The notes beneath the pieces are model-generated. The model made no database searches. It had not been told where the DNA came from and was given only the letters and a program-made list of their open reading frames with translations. Position numbers and translations under genes: made by a program. From contig NZ_LFML01000008.1 in assembly GCF_001044425.1 (NCBI RefSeq), forward strand, positions 48,577 through 112,576: 64,000 bases of DNA. The letters are read 5' to 3'. Shown here one piece after another: positions 45,346 through 57,143 of the stretch (position 1 is its first letter; the number at the start of each line of letters is the position of its first letter). The DNA is from Streptomyces roseus. GTDB lineage: Bacteria; Actinomycetota; Actinomycetes; Streptomycetales; Streptomycetaceae.

Positions 45346-46002
45346 GTGCTCCACGATCTCTTCCCGCCCGGGATCCAGCATGCCCTGGACCTCGCCGGCA
45401 TCTTCGTCTTCGCCACCGCGGGCGCGCTGCTCGCCGTACGCAAGAACTTCGACGTCTTCGGCATCTGCGTGCTGGCGCTCGTCACCGCCCTCGGCGGCGG
45501 CCTCTTCCGCGACCTCGTGATCGGCGCCGTCCCGCCGGCCGCCTTCGGCGAGCTCAGCTTCTTCGTGACCCCGTTGGTCGCGGCGGTCATCGTCTACTTC
45601 CTCCACCCCGAGGTGCAGCGGATCAACCGCGCGATCAACGTGTTCGACGCCGCCGGCCTCGGCCTGTTCTGCGTCACCGGCACGACCAAGGCCTACGAGT
45701 TCGGCCTCGGGCTCACCGCCTCCGCGGCGCTCGGCGTGGCCACGGCCGTCGGCGGGGGCGTCCTGCGCGACGTCCTGGCCAACGAGGTCCCGTCGCTGCT
45801 GCGCGACCGCGAGATGTACGCCGTCCCCGCCGTCGTCGGCGCCGCGATGGTGGCCCTGTCCATCGCCTTCGACGCCCTCAACGCCGCCACGACCGCCGCG
45901 GCGATCGTCACCACCTTCGTGCTCCGGCTCCTCGCCATGCGCTACCACTGGCGGGCGCCGCTGGCCTGGAACCGCCGCTCCTCGGTGGCCGAGGAGCCGT
46001 AA
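45346..46002 (+). CDS. TRIC-type cation channel family protein (UPF0126)
   Basis: Membrane protein of 218 aa with two UPF0126/TRIC repeats. Repeat 1: AGIFVFATAGALLAVRKNFDVFGICVLALVTALGGGLFRDL; repeat 2: VFDAAGLGLFCVTGTTKAYEFGL...GVATAVGGGVLRDVLANE. About seven helices; each repeat carries the GGG-x-x-R-D motif of the pore/lipid site. Prokaryotic TRIC proteins are K+/cation channels. GTG 45346 start. It is single, between two short gaps. Confidence 0.9.
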   Translation: MLHDLFPPGIQHALDLAGIFVFATAGALLAVRKNFDVFGICVLALVTALGGGLFRDLVIGAVPPAAFGELSFFVTPLVAAVIVYFLHPEVQRINRAINVFDAAGLGLFCVTGTTKAYEFGLGLTASAALGVATAVGGGVLRDVLANEVPSLLRDREMYAVPAVVGAAMVALSIAFDALNAATTAAAIVTTFVLRLLAMRYHWRAPLAWNRRSSVAEEP

Positions 46003-46059
46003 CCTGCACGTAGCAAAGGAAAGCTACCGCTTAGTAGCTACCGGCGGTAGGCTGAATCC

Positions 46060-46911
46060 ATGGCATACGCAGCGGCCCAGGCCTCCATCGGCGACAGCGA
46101 ATTCGACCGGGACACCACCGTCACCGCCCGCGCGGACGAGCCCGGCGTGTACGACGCGGAGCTCTCCGCCGGATGGACGATCATCACCGCCGTGAACGGC
46201 GGCTACCTGCTGGCCCTGGTCGGCCGGGCCCTTTCTGCGGCCCTGCCGCACCCGGACCCCTTCACCGTCTCCGCCCACTACCTGACCTCCTCGGTGCCCG
46301 GCCCCGCCGTGATCCGCACCGAGGTCGTCCGGATCGGGCGCACCCTCTCCACCGGCCAGGCCTCCCTCTTCCAGTACGACGAGAGCGGCGCCGAGATCGA
46401 GCGGATCCGCGTCGTCGCCTCGTACGGCGACCTCGCCTCCCTCCCGGACGACGTCCGCACCACCGCCGTCCCGCCGGTGTTCCCGGCGTACGAGGACTGC
46501 CTCGGCCCCGAGGCCGGCCCGGCCCCGATCCCCGGCAGCAACGCGATCGTGGACCGCCTCCGGCTGCGGCTGGATCCGGCCACCGCGGGCTGGGCGGTCG
46601 GCGCGCCCTCCGGCAAGGGCGAGATGCGGGCCTGGTTCGAGCTGGCCGACGGCCGCGACGCCGATCCGCTGTCGATGCTGCTCGCGGTGGACGCGCTGCC
46701 GCCGACCTGCTTCGACCTGGGCCTGATGGGCTGGAGCCCCACCATCGAGCTCACCGCGCACGTCCGCCGGCGCCCGGCCCCCGGCCCGCTGCGGATCTCC
46801 ATCACCACCCGCAACCTGGCCGGCGGCTTCCTGGAGGAGGACGCCGAGGTCTGGGACTCCGCGGACCACCTGGTGGCCCAGTCCCGCCAACTGGCCCGCG
46901 CCCCGCGCTGA
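46060..46911 (+). CDS. acyl-CoA thioesterase family protein (double hotdog)
   Basis: Thioesterase-like protein of 283 aa, double-hotdog type (4HBT_3). The N-terminal hotdog has LSAGWTIITAVNGGYLLALVGRALSAALPHPDPFTVSAHYLTSSVPGPAVI with the N-G-G-Y-L turn typical of the family, and the C-terminal hotdog has AWFELADGRDADPLSMLLAVDALPPTCFDLG...PTIELTAHVR. It would hydrolyse acyl-CoA to fatty acid and CoA; the native substrate is unknown. The start ATG 46060 lies after a short A/T-rich stretch with repeated TAGTAGC-like bases that may be the promoter. Confidence 0.85.
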   Translation: MAYAAAQASIGDSEFDRDTTVTARADEPGVYDAELSAGWTIITAVNGGYLLALVGRALSAALPHPDPFTVSAHYLTSSVPGPAVIRTEVVRIGRTLSTGQASLFQYDESGAEIERIRVVASYGDLASLPDDVRTTAVPPVFPAYEDCLGPEAGPAPIPGSNAIVDRLRLRLDPATAGWAVGAPSGKGEMRAWFELADGRDADPLSMLLAVDALPPTCFDLGLMGWSPTIELTAHVRRRPAPGPLRISITTRNLAGGFLEEDAEVWDSADHLVAQSRQLARAPR

Positions 46912-46935
46912 CCCGGGGCCCCCGCCGCCGCGGCC

Positions 46936-46995
46936 CCCGTTCCGGGCCGCGCCCGGGCCCCCGTTCCGGGCCGAGCCGGGTCCCGTTCCGGGCCG
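46936..46995. repeat. three direct repeats of CCCGTTCCGGGCCG
   Basis: Exact 14-nt copies start at 46936, 46960 and 46982, spaced 24 and 22 nt, in the gap between the thioesterase and cysteine desulfurase genes. About two helical turns separate them, so they could be same-face protein sites, or a slippage expansion. Confidence 0.8.
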
Positions 46996-47081
46996 GCGCG
47001 AGTCCCCCCTCCCGGCTGCGCCGGGTCCTCGCCGCACCGGGGGTCCGGGGCCGGGGAGGGGACTCGTAGAATCAGGGGATC

Positions 47082-48245
47082 ATGGCCTACCTCGACCACG
47101 CCGCCACCACCCCGATGCTCCCGGAGGCCGCTGCGGCGATGACCGCGCAGTTCGCCACCACGGGCAACGCGTCCTCCCTCCACGCCGCCGGCCGCCGTGC
47201 CCGCCGTACCGTCGAGGAGGCCCGCGAGGCCCTCGCCGAGGCACTCGGCGCCCGCCCGAGCGAGGTGGTCTTCACCGCGGGCGGCACGGAGGCCGACAAC
47301 CTCGCCGTCAAGGGCCTCTACTGGGCCCGCCGCGACGCCGACCCCGCCCGGACGAGGGTGCTCGCCAGCCCCGTCGAGCACCACGCCGTCCTCGACGCCG
47401 TCCACTGGCTCGGCGAGCACGAGGGCGCCCGGATCGAGTACCTCCCCGTCGACCGCCACGGCCGCGTGCACCCCGACGACCTGCGCGAGGCCATCGCGCG
47501 CAACCCCGACGACGTGGCCCTGGCCACCGTCATGTGGGCCAACAACGAGATCGGCACCGTCATGCCGGTCCGCGAACTGGCCGCGGTCGCCCGCGAGTCC
47601 GGCATCCCCCTGCACTCCGACGCCGTCCAGGCCTTCGGACAGCTCGACGTCCGCTTCGGCGACAGCGGCCTCGTCGCCATGACCGTCAGCGGCCACAAGA
47701 TCGGCGGCCCGTACGGCATCGGCGCGCTGCTGCTCGGCCGCGACCAGAGCCCCGTACCCGTCCTGCACGGCGGCGGCCAGGAGCGGCACGTGCGCTCCGG
47801 GACCCTCGACGTGCCCGCCATCGCCGCCTTCGCGGTGGCCGCCGTGATCGCCGCGCAGCGGCGCGAGAGGTTCGCCGCCGAGATCGGCGCGCTGCGCGAC
47901 GAACTCGTCGCCGCCGTGCTGCGCCAGGTGCCCGACGCCGTCCTCGGCGGGGACCCCGACGACCGGCTCCCGGCCAACGCGCACTTCAGCTTCCCCGGCT
48001 GCGAGGGCGACTCGCTGCTGCTCCTGCTGGACGCCCAGGGCATCGAGTGCTCCACCGGCTCCGCCTGCACCGCCGGCGTGGCCCAGCCCAGCCACGTCCT
48101 GCTGGCCACCGGCACCGATCCGCAGCTGGCCCGCGGCACCCTGCGCTTCTCCCTCGGCCACACCTCCACCAAGGAGGACGTCGAGGCCGTGGCCGCGGCG
48201 ATCGGCCCGGCCGTCGAGCGCGCCCGCACGGCAGGCCTGAGCTAG
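47082..48245 (+). CDS. cysteine desulfurase (IscS/NifS family)
   Basis: PLP-dependent enzyme (387 aa) that takes sulfur from cysteine as a persulfide for tRNA thiolation and Fe-S assembly. Seen: [13 protein letters not shown]-terminus, [13 protein letters not shown], the PLP-lysine motif [14 protein letters not shown] (about residue 206), and the active-site cysteine loop [18 protein letters not shown] (about 325-342). It sits upstream of mnmA (on the same strand, with a convergent amidase gene between), which is consistent with sulfur donation to tRNA. Confidence 0.94.
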   Translation: MAYLDHAATTPMLPEAAAAMTAQFATTGNASSLHAAGRRARRTVEEAREALAEALGARPSEVVFTAGGTEADNLAVKGLYWARRDADPARTRVLASPVEHHAVLDAVHWLGEHEGARIEYLPVDRHGRVHPDDLREAIARNPDDVALATVMWANNEIGTVMPVRELAAVARESGIPLHSDAVQAFGQLDVRFGDSGLVAMTVSGHKIGGPYGIGALLLGRDQSPVPVLHGGGQERHVRSGTLDVPAIAAFAVAAVIAAQRRERFAAEIGALRDELVAAVLRQVPDAVLGGDPDDRLPANAHFSFPGCEGDSLLLLLDAQGIECSTGSACTAGVAQPSHVLLATGTDPQLARGTLRFSLGHTSTKEDVEAVAAAIGPAVERARTAGLS

Positions 48246-48258
48246 CGGGGGCTCCCGG

Positions 48259-48930
48259 TCAGGCCGGGGTGGCCGCGAGCTCCGAGCGGACCAGGCCCAG
48301 GTAGCGGTCCCAGTCCCAGTGGGGGCCCGGGTCCGTGTGATCGGTGCCCCGGACCTCGGAGTGGGCCAGTACGTGCGAACGGTCCACGGGTATGCCGTAG
48401 CGGCGGCACACATCGGCGGCGAGACGGGCCGAAGCCGCGTACAACGCCTGCGTGAAGTCCTGCGGCCGGTCCACGAAGCCCTCGTGCTCGATGCCCACGC
48501 TGCGCTCGTTCATCGAGCGGTTCCCCGAGTGGAAGGCGACGTCCATCTCGCGCACCATCTGCTCTATGCGCCCGTCCTGGCCGACGATGTAGTGCGCGGA
48601 CGCCTGGTGGAACGGACTCCTGAAGGCGTCCACCGAGGACGCGAAGCTGCCCTGCGTGACATGCACCACGATCCGGTCCACACGGTAGTCCCCGGGCCGG
48701 TCCGCCATCCGCCAGTTCGCCGGCGAGGCCGAGGTCCACTCCGCGCCCACGTGGTCCACCTCGCCCTCCTTGCGGGGCCTGCCCGCGCCCGGCAGCAGCC
48801 ACCAGGCACGCCGCAGCTCGTCATGCCCCGCGATCGCCGCCACCGTGAAGACCCCCAGGCCCCCGAACAGCAGCGCACGGCGCGTCCTGCGCGGACCCGC
48901 CTCCGGCGTGGCCCCGGCTTTGCTCCCCAT
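48259..48930 (-). CDS. N-acetylmuramoyl-L-alanine amidase (Amidase_2, exported)
   Basis: Exported zinc amidase of 223 aa that cuts the stem peptide from peptidoglycan. Tat-type signal ([23 protein letters not shown]) or a membrane anchor at the N-terminus. The catalytic domain (about 75-215) has the zinc/catalytic residues in [31 protein letters not shown] and [15 protein letters not shown] 48930 follows GGGGGG at eight bases; a GTG three codons earlier is possible. Convergent with the cysteine desulfurase gene, with 13 bp between stops. Confidence 0.9.
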   Translation of the reverse strand: MGSKAGATPEAGPRRTRRALLFGGLGVFTVAAIAGHDELRRAWWLLPGAGRPRKEGEVDHVGAEWTSASPANWRMADRPGDYRVDRIVVHVTQGSFASSVDAFRSPFHQASAHYIVGQDGRIEQMVREMDVAFHSGNRSMNERSVGIEHEGFVDRPQDFTQALYAASARLAADVCRRYGIPVDRSHVLAHSEVRGTDHTDPGPHWDWDRYLGLVRSELAATPA

Positions 48931-48999
48931 GTGATCCACCCCCCGCAGGTGATAACGCGCTGTGACCCCGGCCGGTTCCCCCGTACTCTGGACGGTGCT

Positions 49000-50163
49000 A
49001 TGACTGAGAACCTGCCGCGCACCTCACGCCTGCCCCTCGCTGCGCCGGAGGGCCCCCGCCTTCGCGTCCTGGCCGCCATGTCCGGCGGCGTGGACTCCGC
49101 CGTCGCCGCCGCCCGCGCCGTCGAAGCCGGGCACGACGTGACCGGCGTCCACCTCGCGCTCTCCGCGAACCCGCAGTCCTTCCGGACCGGCGCCCGCGGC
49201 TGCTGCACCATCGAGGACTCCCGCGACGCCCGCCGCGCGGCCGACGTCATCGGCATCCCGTTCTACGTGTGGGACCTCGCCGAGCGCTTCCGCGAGGACG
49301 TCGTGGAGGACTTCATCTCCGAGTACGAGGCCGGGCGCACCCCCAACCCCTGCCTGCGCTGCAACGAGAAGATCAAGTTCGCTGCCCTGCTCGACAAGGC
49401 CCTCGCCCTCGGCTTCGACGCCGTGTGCACCGGCCACTACGCGACCGTCGTCCTGAACGAGGACGGCACGCGCGAGCTGCACCGCGCCAGCGACATGGCC
49501 AAGGACCAGTCCTACGTCCTCGGCGTCCTCGACGAGAAGCAGCTGGCCCACGCCCTCTTCCCGCTCGGCGACACCCTGACCACCAAGGAAGAGATCCGCG
49601 CCGAGGCCGAGGAGCGCGGCCTGGCCGTCGCGAAGAAGCCCGACAGCCACGACATCTGCTTCATCGCCGACGGCGACACCCAGGGCTTCCTCGCGAGCCG
49701 CCTCGGCAAGGCCGAGGGCGACATCGTGGACGAGGCGAGCGGCGAGAAGGTCGGCACCCACGACGGCGCCTTCGGCTTCACCATCGGCCAGCGCAAGGGC
49801 CTGCGGATCGGCCACCCGGCCCCCGACGGCAAGCCGCGCTACGTCCTCGACATCTCCCCGGTGAACAACACCGTCACCGTCGGCCCCGTCGAGGCCCTCG
49901 ACGTCAGCGCCCTGACCGCGATCCGGCCCCGCTGGTGCGGCTCCGCCGCCGCCGCGCCGGGCACGTACACCGCACAGCTGCGCGCCCACGGCGGCGAGAG
50001 CGAGGTCTTCGCCGAGCTCGTGGACGACGAGCTGCGGGTGCGCTTCACGGAGCCGGTCCGCGGCGTGGCCCCCGGCCAGGCGATCGTCCTCTACGACGGC
50101 ACGCGCGTGGTCGGCTCCGCCACCATCGCGACGACCACCCGGGCCGCGGCCGCCGCCGTCTGA
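49000..50163 (+). CDS. mnmA: tRNA 2-thiouridine synthase MnmA (TrmU)
   Basis: Adenylates and thiolates U34 of tRNA-Glu, -Gln and -Lys (387 aa). PP-loop [23 protein letters not shown] (about residues 26-48), catalytic cysteine [12 protein letters not shown], the second active-site cysteine in [18 protein letters not shown] and the C-terminal barrel ([10 protein letters not shown]) are all intact. N-terminus [18 protein letters not shown] is slightly extended. It uses persulfide sulfur from the cysteine desulfurase encoded just upstream. Confidence 0.96.
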   Translation: MTENLPRTSRLPLAAPEGPRLRVLAAMSGGVDSAVAAARAVEAGHDVTGVHLALSANPQSFRTGARGCCTIEDSRDARRAADVIGIPFYVWDLAERFREDVVEDFISEYEAGRTPNPCLRCNEKIKFAALLDKALALGFDAVCTGHYATVVLNEDGTRELHRASDMAKDQSYVLGVLDEKQLAHALFPLGDTLTTKEEIRAEAEERGLAVAKKPDSHDICFIADGDTQGFLASRLGKAEGDIVDEASGEKVGTHDGAFGFTIGQRKGLRIGHPAPDGKPRYVLDISPVNNTVTVGPVEALDVSALTAIRPRWCGSAAAAPGTYTAQLRAHGGESEVFAELVDDELRVRFTEPVRGVAPGQAIVLYDGTRVVGSATIATTTRAAAAAV

Positions 50164-50191
50164 GCCCCGCCCCCGCGGGCGGGAGCGGGGC
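50164..50191. terminator. GC-rich hairpin between convergent mnmA and oxidoreductase
   Basis: GCCCCGCCCCCGC pairs with GCGGGAGCGGGGC (12 of 13 positions) with a minimal loop; it may end both converging transcripts. Confidence 0.65.
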
Positions 50192-50196
50192 GGCCC

Positions 50197-51120
50197 TCAG
50201 GCGACGGTCAGGACGATCTTGCCGGTGGTGCGGCCCTGCTCGCCGATCTCGTGGGCCTTCGCGGCCTGCTCCAGCGGCAGCACCGTGTCGATCAGGGGCT
50301 TGACCAGGCCTTGGTCGGCCAGGGCCGCGATCTCCTGGAGGCCCCTCAGGTCCGGCTCCACCAGGACCCAGGAGGCGTGGACGCCCTGCGGGTCGGCCGG
50401 GAGCCCGTCCGGGCCCGGCAGCGTCACCAGGTGGCCGCCCGGCTTCAGCACCTTCAGCGAGCGCTGTCCGTAGTCGCCGCCGACCGCGTCGATCACGACG
50501 TCCACGTCGGAGACGGCGTCCTCGAAGTCCGTGGTGCGGTAGTCGAGCACCTCGTCGGCGCCCAGCGCGCGCAGCAGCTCGTGCTTGGCCGCGCTGGCCG
50601 TGCCGATCACGTACGCGCCGCGGGCCTTGGCGATCTGCACCGCCAGGTGGCCCACCCCGCCGGCCGCGGCGTGGACCAGCACCCGCTGCCCGGCCGTGAC
50701 CCCGGCGGTGTCCACCAGCGCCTGCCAGGCGGTCAGCGCGGCCAGCGGCAGGGCGGCCGCCTGGACGTGGTCCAGGGAGGCCGGCTTGCGGGCGAAGTGC
50801 CGGGCCGGCGCGGCCACGTACTCGGCGTAGCCGCCCGCCTGGCGCGGGAAGTTCGGCATCCCGTACACCTCGTCGCCCGCGCGGTACAGCGTCACGCCCG
50901 GTCCGACCGCCTCCACGGTGCCCGAGACGTCCCAGCCGACCATCGGGACCTCGCCCCAGCCGATGAGGCCGCCGCTGGCCCGGGTCTTCCAGTCCACCGG
51001 GTTCACGCCGGCCGCGCGGACGCGGACGAGGATCTCGTTCAGGCCCGGCTCGGGGCGCTCCGCCTCGACCTCGGTGAGAACCTCCGGTCCGCCCCACTGG
51101 CTCACGACGACGGCACGCAT
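50197..51120 (-). CDS. NADP-dependent quinone oxidoreductase/alcohol dehydrogenase-like (MDR)
   Basis: Medium-chain dehydrogenase/reductase (307 aa) without zinc ligands, quinone-oxidoreductase type. GroES-like N-terminus (MRAVVVSQWGGPEVLTEVE), AAGVNPVDWKTRASGG, LPLAALTAWQALVD, and the NADP-binding VLVHAAAGGVGHLAVQIAKARGAYVIGTAS; ends IVLTVA. I place the start at ATG 51120 (GGAGACAGTT ribosome site); ATG 51135 is an alternative. Divergent from the GlxA-type regulator gene. Confidence 0.9.
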   Translation of the reverse strand: MRAVVVSQWGGPEVLTEVEAERPEPGLNEILVRVRAAGVNPVDWKTRASGGLIGWGEVPMVGWDVSGTVEAVGPGVTLYRAGDEVYGMPNFPRQAGGYAEYVAAPARHFARKPASLDHVQAAALPLAALTAWQALVDTAGVTAGQRVLVHAAAGGVGHLAVQIAKARGAYVIGTASAAKHELLRALGADEVLDYRTTDFEDAVSDVDVVIDAVGGDYGQRSLKVLKPGGHLVTLPGPDGLPADPQGVHASWVLVEPDLRGLQEIAALADQGLVKPLIDTVLPLEQAAKAHEIGEQGRTTGKIVLTVA

Positions 51121-51245
51121 AACTGTCTCCTTCATGGTTCTTCCACGGCTTCCCGTACCGGTTCTCCCGGTCGGTGCGTCCAGCTTGGCCGCTGCCCGGG
51201 ACGTCTGGTGTTGGCCGGACGGCCACCATGTGACAGGATCTGGCC

Positions 51246-52235
51246 ATGACCGTTGTGCACCGTATCGCCGTCCTCGCCCTGGAAGGCGTGGCCCCGTTCG
51301 AGCTCGGCATGCCCTCGCGGGTCTTCGGCAACGCCCACGGCGAGGACGGCCGCGCCCTGTACGAGGTCACCGTCTGCACCGCCGACGGCCGGCCCGTGAA
51401 CAGCGACGCGGGCTTCTCCGTCGGCGTCACGGCAGGCCCCGAGGCCCTCGCCGCGGCCGACACCGTGATCGTCCCGCCCACCCACGCCATGCCGGGCCTG
51501 CTGCGCGGCGAACCCCTGCCGCAGCCCCTCGTCGCGGCGCTCGCCGCCATCCGGCCCGGCACCCGGATCGTGTCGATCTGCACCGGCTCCGAGGTCCTCG
51601 CCGCCGCCGGGATGCTCGACGGCCGGGCGGCCACCACCCACTGGGAGCACGCGCCGGAGTTCCAGCGCGCCTTCCCGCGCGTCAAGCTCGACGAGGACGT
51701 GCTCTTCGTCGACGACGGGGACGTCCTCACCTCGGCCGGCGTGGCCGCCGGCATCGACCTGTGCCTCTACCTGATCCGCGCCGACCACGGCACCGTCGTC
51801 GCCAACCGCGCCGCGCGGCTGTGCGTCGTACCGCCCTGGCGCGACGGCGGGCAGGCGCAGTACATCGACCGGCCCGTTCCCGAGCCCACCGTGGCCACCA
51901 CCACCGCCACCCGCGCCTGGGCCCTGGAGCGGCTCGCGGAGCCGGTCACCCTGGCCGAGCTGGCCGCCCACGCCCGGATGAGCCTGCGCACCTTCACCCG
52001 GCGCTTCCGTGACGAGGTGGGCATGACCCCGGTGCAGTGGCTCACCGTCCAGCGCCTCGAAGTCGCCCGCCAGCTGCTGGAGTCCAGTGACCTGCCGGTG
52101 GACCTGGTCGCGCACCGGTCGGGCTTCGGCTCCGCCAACTCGCTGCGCCAGCACATGCGGGCCGCCCTCGGCATCTCGCCGATCGCCTACCGCAGGACCT
52201 TCCGGCCCGGCAGCCCGGTGCCCGTGGGGGCATGA
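51246..52235 (+). CDS. GlxA-type AraC-family regulator (DJ-1/PfpI + HTH)
   Basis: Transcription factor (329 aa). The N-terminal class I glutamine amidotransferase-like/DJ-1 domain (about 1-170) has VSICTGSEVLAAAGMLDGRAATTHW around its conserved cysteine, and the C-terminal AraC HTH (about 225-325) has RMSLRTFTRRFRDEVGMTPVQWLTVQRLEVARQLLESSDLPVDLVAHRSGFGSANSLRQHMR. It is divergent from the oxidoreductase, a likely target by location. The known GlxA of Streptomyces is a different, copper enzyme. Confidence 0.92.
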   Translation: MTVVHRIAVLALEGVAPFELGMPSRVFGNAHGEDGRALYEVTVCTADGRPVNSDAGFSVGVTAGPEALAAADTVIVPPTHAMPGLLRGEPLPQPLVAALAAIRPGTRIVSICTGSEVLAAAGMLDGRAATTHWEHAPEFQRAFPRVKLDEDVLFVDDGDVLTSAGVAAGIDLCLYLIRADHGTVVANRAARLCVVPPWRDGGQAQYIDRPVPEPTVATTTATRAWALERLAEPVTLAELAAHARMSLRTFTRRFRDEVGMTPVQWLTVQRLEVARQLLESSDLPVDLVAHRSGFGSANSLRQHMRAALGISPIAYRRTFRPGSPVPVGA

Positions 52236-52322
52236 CCCCGCAGGTAATGGCCGTCGCCTCGCCGCCTTGGCAGGATCGGGGCAACACACCGATCCCGCGC
52301 CACACTTGAGACTGCGGAGGCC

Positions 52323-52673
52323 ATGACCATGACCGCGTACGCCATCGCCACCATGCGCCCCGGGACCATGAACGAGGACGTCCTGCGCTACATCGAGGAG
52401 ATCCAGTCGACGATGGACCCCTTCGAGGGCCGCTTCCTCGTCCACGGAGCCCAGGTCGAGGTCGTGGAAGGGCCCTTCCCCGGCACCGTCGTGGTCCTCG
52501 CCTTCCCGGACATGGAACGCGCCCGCGCCTGGTACGCCTCCCCGGCCTACCAGGCCCTGATCCCGCTGCGCACCCGCCACATCCCGGGCGAGGTCATCCT
52601 CGTCGACGGAGTCCCGCCCGGCTACGACGCCACGAAGACGGCGGCCCGCCTGCGCGCCGAAGCGGGACTCTGA
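52323..52673 (+). CDS. DUF1330 domain protein
   Basis: Small protein of 116 aa with the ferredoxin-like DUF1330 fold: AYAIATMRPGTMNEDVLRYIEEIQSTMDPFEGRFLVHGAQVEVVEGPFPGTVVVLAFPDMERARAWYASPAYQALIPLRTRH. No enzymatic role is known. ATG 52323 or 52329 start. The RBS ACTGCGGAGGCC is close to the ATG. It stands between the GlxA-type gene and the SDR gene. Confidence 0.9.
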   Translation: MTMTAYAIATMRPGTMNEDVLRYIEEIQSTMDPFEGRFLVHGAQVEVVEGPFPGTVVVLAFPDMERARAWYASPAYQALIPLRTRHIPGEVILVDGVPPGYDATKTAARLRAEAGL

Positions 52674-52831
52674 CCGCACGGCCGCGCCGGGCGACCGGGC
52701 GGGCGGGGCCGGTCCCCGCGGCGCCGTACGAGGAGCGGCGGCGGGTGGGGCGGCCCCGCCCGCTGAACCGGGGGCGGGCAGGGGGTCGGCCGGGCCCCTG
52801 GGAGCATGCGCGACCTGCGAGCATGGGCGGT

Positions 52832-53517
52832 ATGGCTACTCACCTGATCACCGGTGCCGGCGCGGGCATCGGCGCCGCCGTCGCCGCGCGTCTGCACGCC
52901 CGCGGCGACGACCTCGTCCTGCTCGCCCGAGACGCCGCCCGCGGCAAGCAGCTCGTCGAGCGCTACCCCGGCTCCCGCGCGCTCGTCGGCGACCTCTCCG
53001 ACCCCGACCGGCTGTCGTGGGCCTTCTCCAAGCAGCCCGTGCCCGAGCGGATCGACTCGCTCCTGCACATCGCCGGGATCGTCGACCTCGGCCCCGTCGG
53101 CGAGCTGCGCCCCAAGACCTGGCACGAGCAGCTCAACGTGAACCTGATCGCCCCCGCCGAGGTCACCCGCCTGCTGCTGCCCACCCTGCGCGCCTCCCGC
53201 GCCACCGTGGTCTTCGTGAACTCCGGCGCCGGCCTGACCGCCCACGCCGAGTGGGGCGCGTACGCCGCCTCCAAGCACGGCCTCAAGGCCCTCGCCGACT
53301 CGCTGCGCGCCGAGGAGAAGCCGAACGGCATCCGCGTCACCTCCGTCTACCCCGGCCGGACCGCGACCGCGATGCAGGCCAAGGTGCACTCGCAGGAGGG
53401 CAGGGAGTACGACCCCGCCGCCTGGATCGACCCCGAGTCCGTGGCCACCACGATCGTCATGGCCGTCGACCTGCCCCGCGACGCCGAGGTCAACGACCTG
53501 AGCGTCAGGCCCGGCCG

Positions 53518-53521
<4 letters not shown>
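52832..53521 (+). CDS. short-chain dehydrogenase/reductase
   Basis: SDR of 229 aa. NAD(P) motif TGAGAGIGAAVAARL (about 6-20), acidic segment SDPDRL, and the catalytic S-x-Y-x3-K region VNSGAGLTAHAEWGAYAASKHGLK (about 129-152). Substrate unknown. Its stop overlaps the ATG of the following MetE-like gene (ATGA), so the two are translated together. RBS AGCATGGGCGGT is weak. Confidence 0.9.
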
Positions 53522-56746
<3,225 letters not shown>

Positions 56747-57143
56747 GGGCCCCCGGCCGACACGCGGGTCCGCTGGGCGGGGGAGTAGCGAAGGCGAACG
56801 GATGCGTGGCGTGCGGCCGTACGGGCGGGCGCACGCCAGGCGCAACTCCCGGTGGTAAAAGGCCGGTAGAGGGCTGTTCGCAGGGCAGTGACCTGTCGGA
56901 TCATCGGATGGGTGACCCGGGAGTCCTGGTCCGAACTCACCCGTTCGGCGGATACCGTACTGATGACGATGGCTGGGCCGCATTCGGGCAACCGCCGCCG
57001 ACCGCTGCCCCTGGGGGCCTCCCGCGTCCTACTGTTGAGGGGGGCGCCTGTCGTGCACGGCTGCGTGATGCGCTTCCAGCCGTGGTGGCATGACATCGGG
57101 GCCATCGCGTGCATCGGCATTGCCGGCTGTGAGAGGGACGGGC
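56747..57143 (+). promoter_or_regulatory. 397-bp gap between ligA and the GGDEF-EAL gene, no gene
   Basis: No coding sequence is supported. The region probably carries the promoter of the c-di-GMP gene: a GAGAGGGACGGGC ribosome site precedes the ATG. I saw no convincing BldD-type operator or terminator hairpin. Confidence 0.35.
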
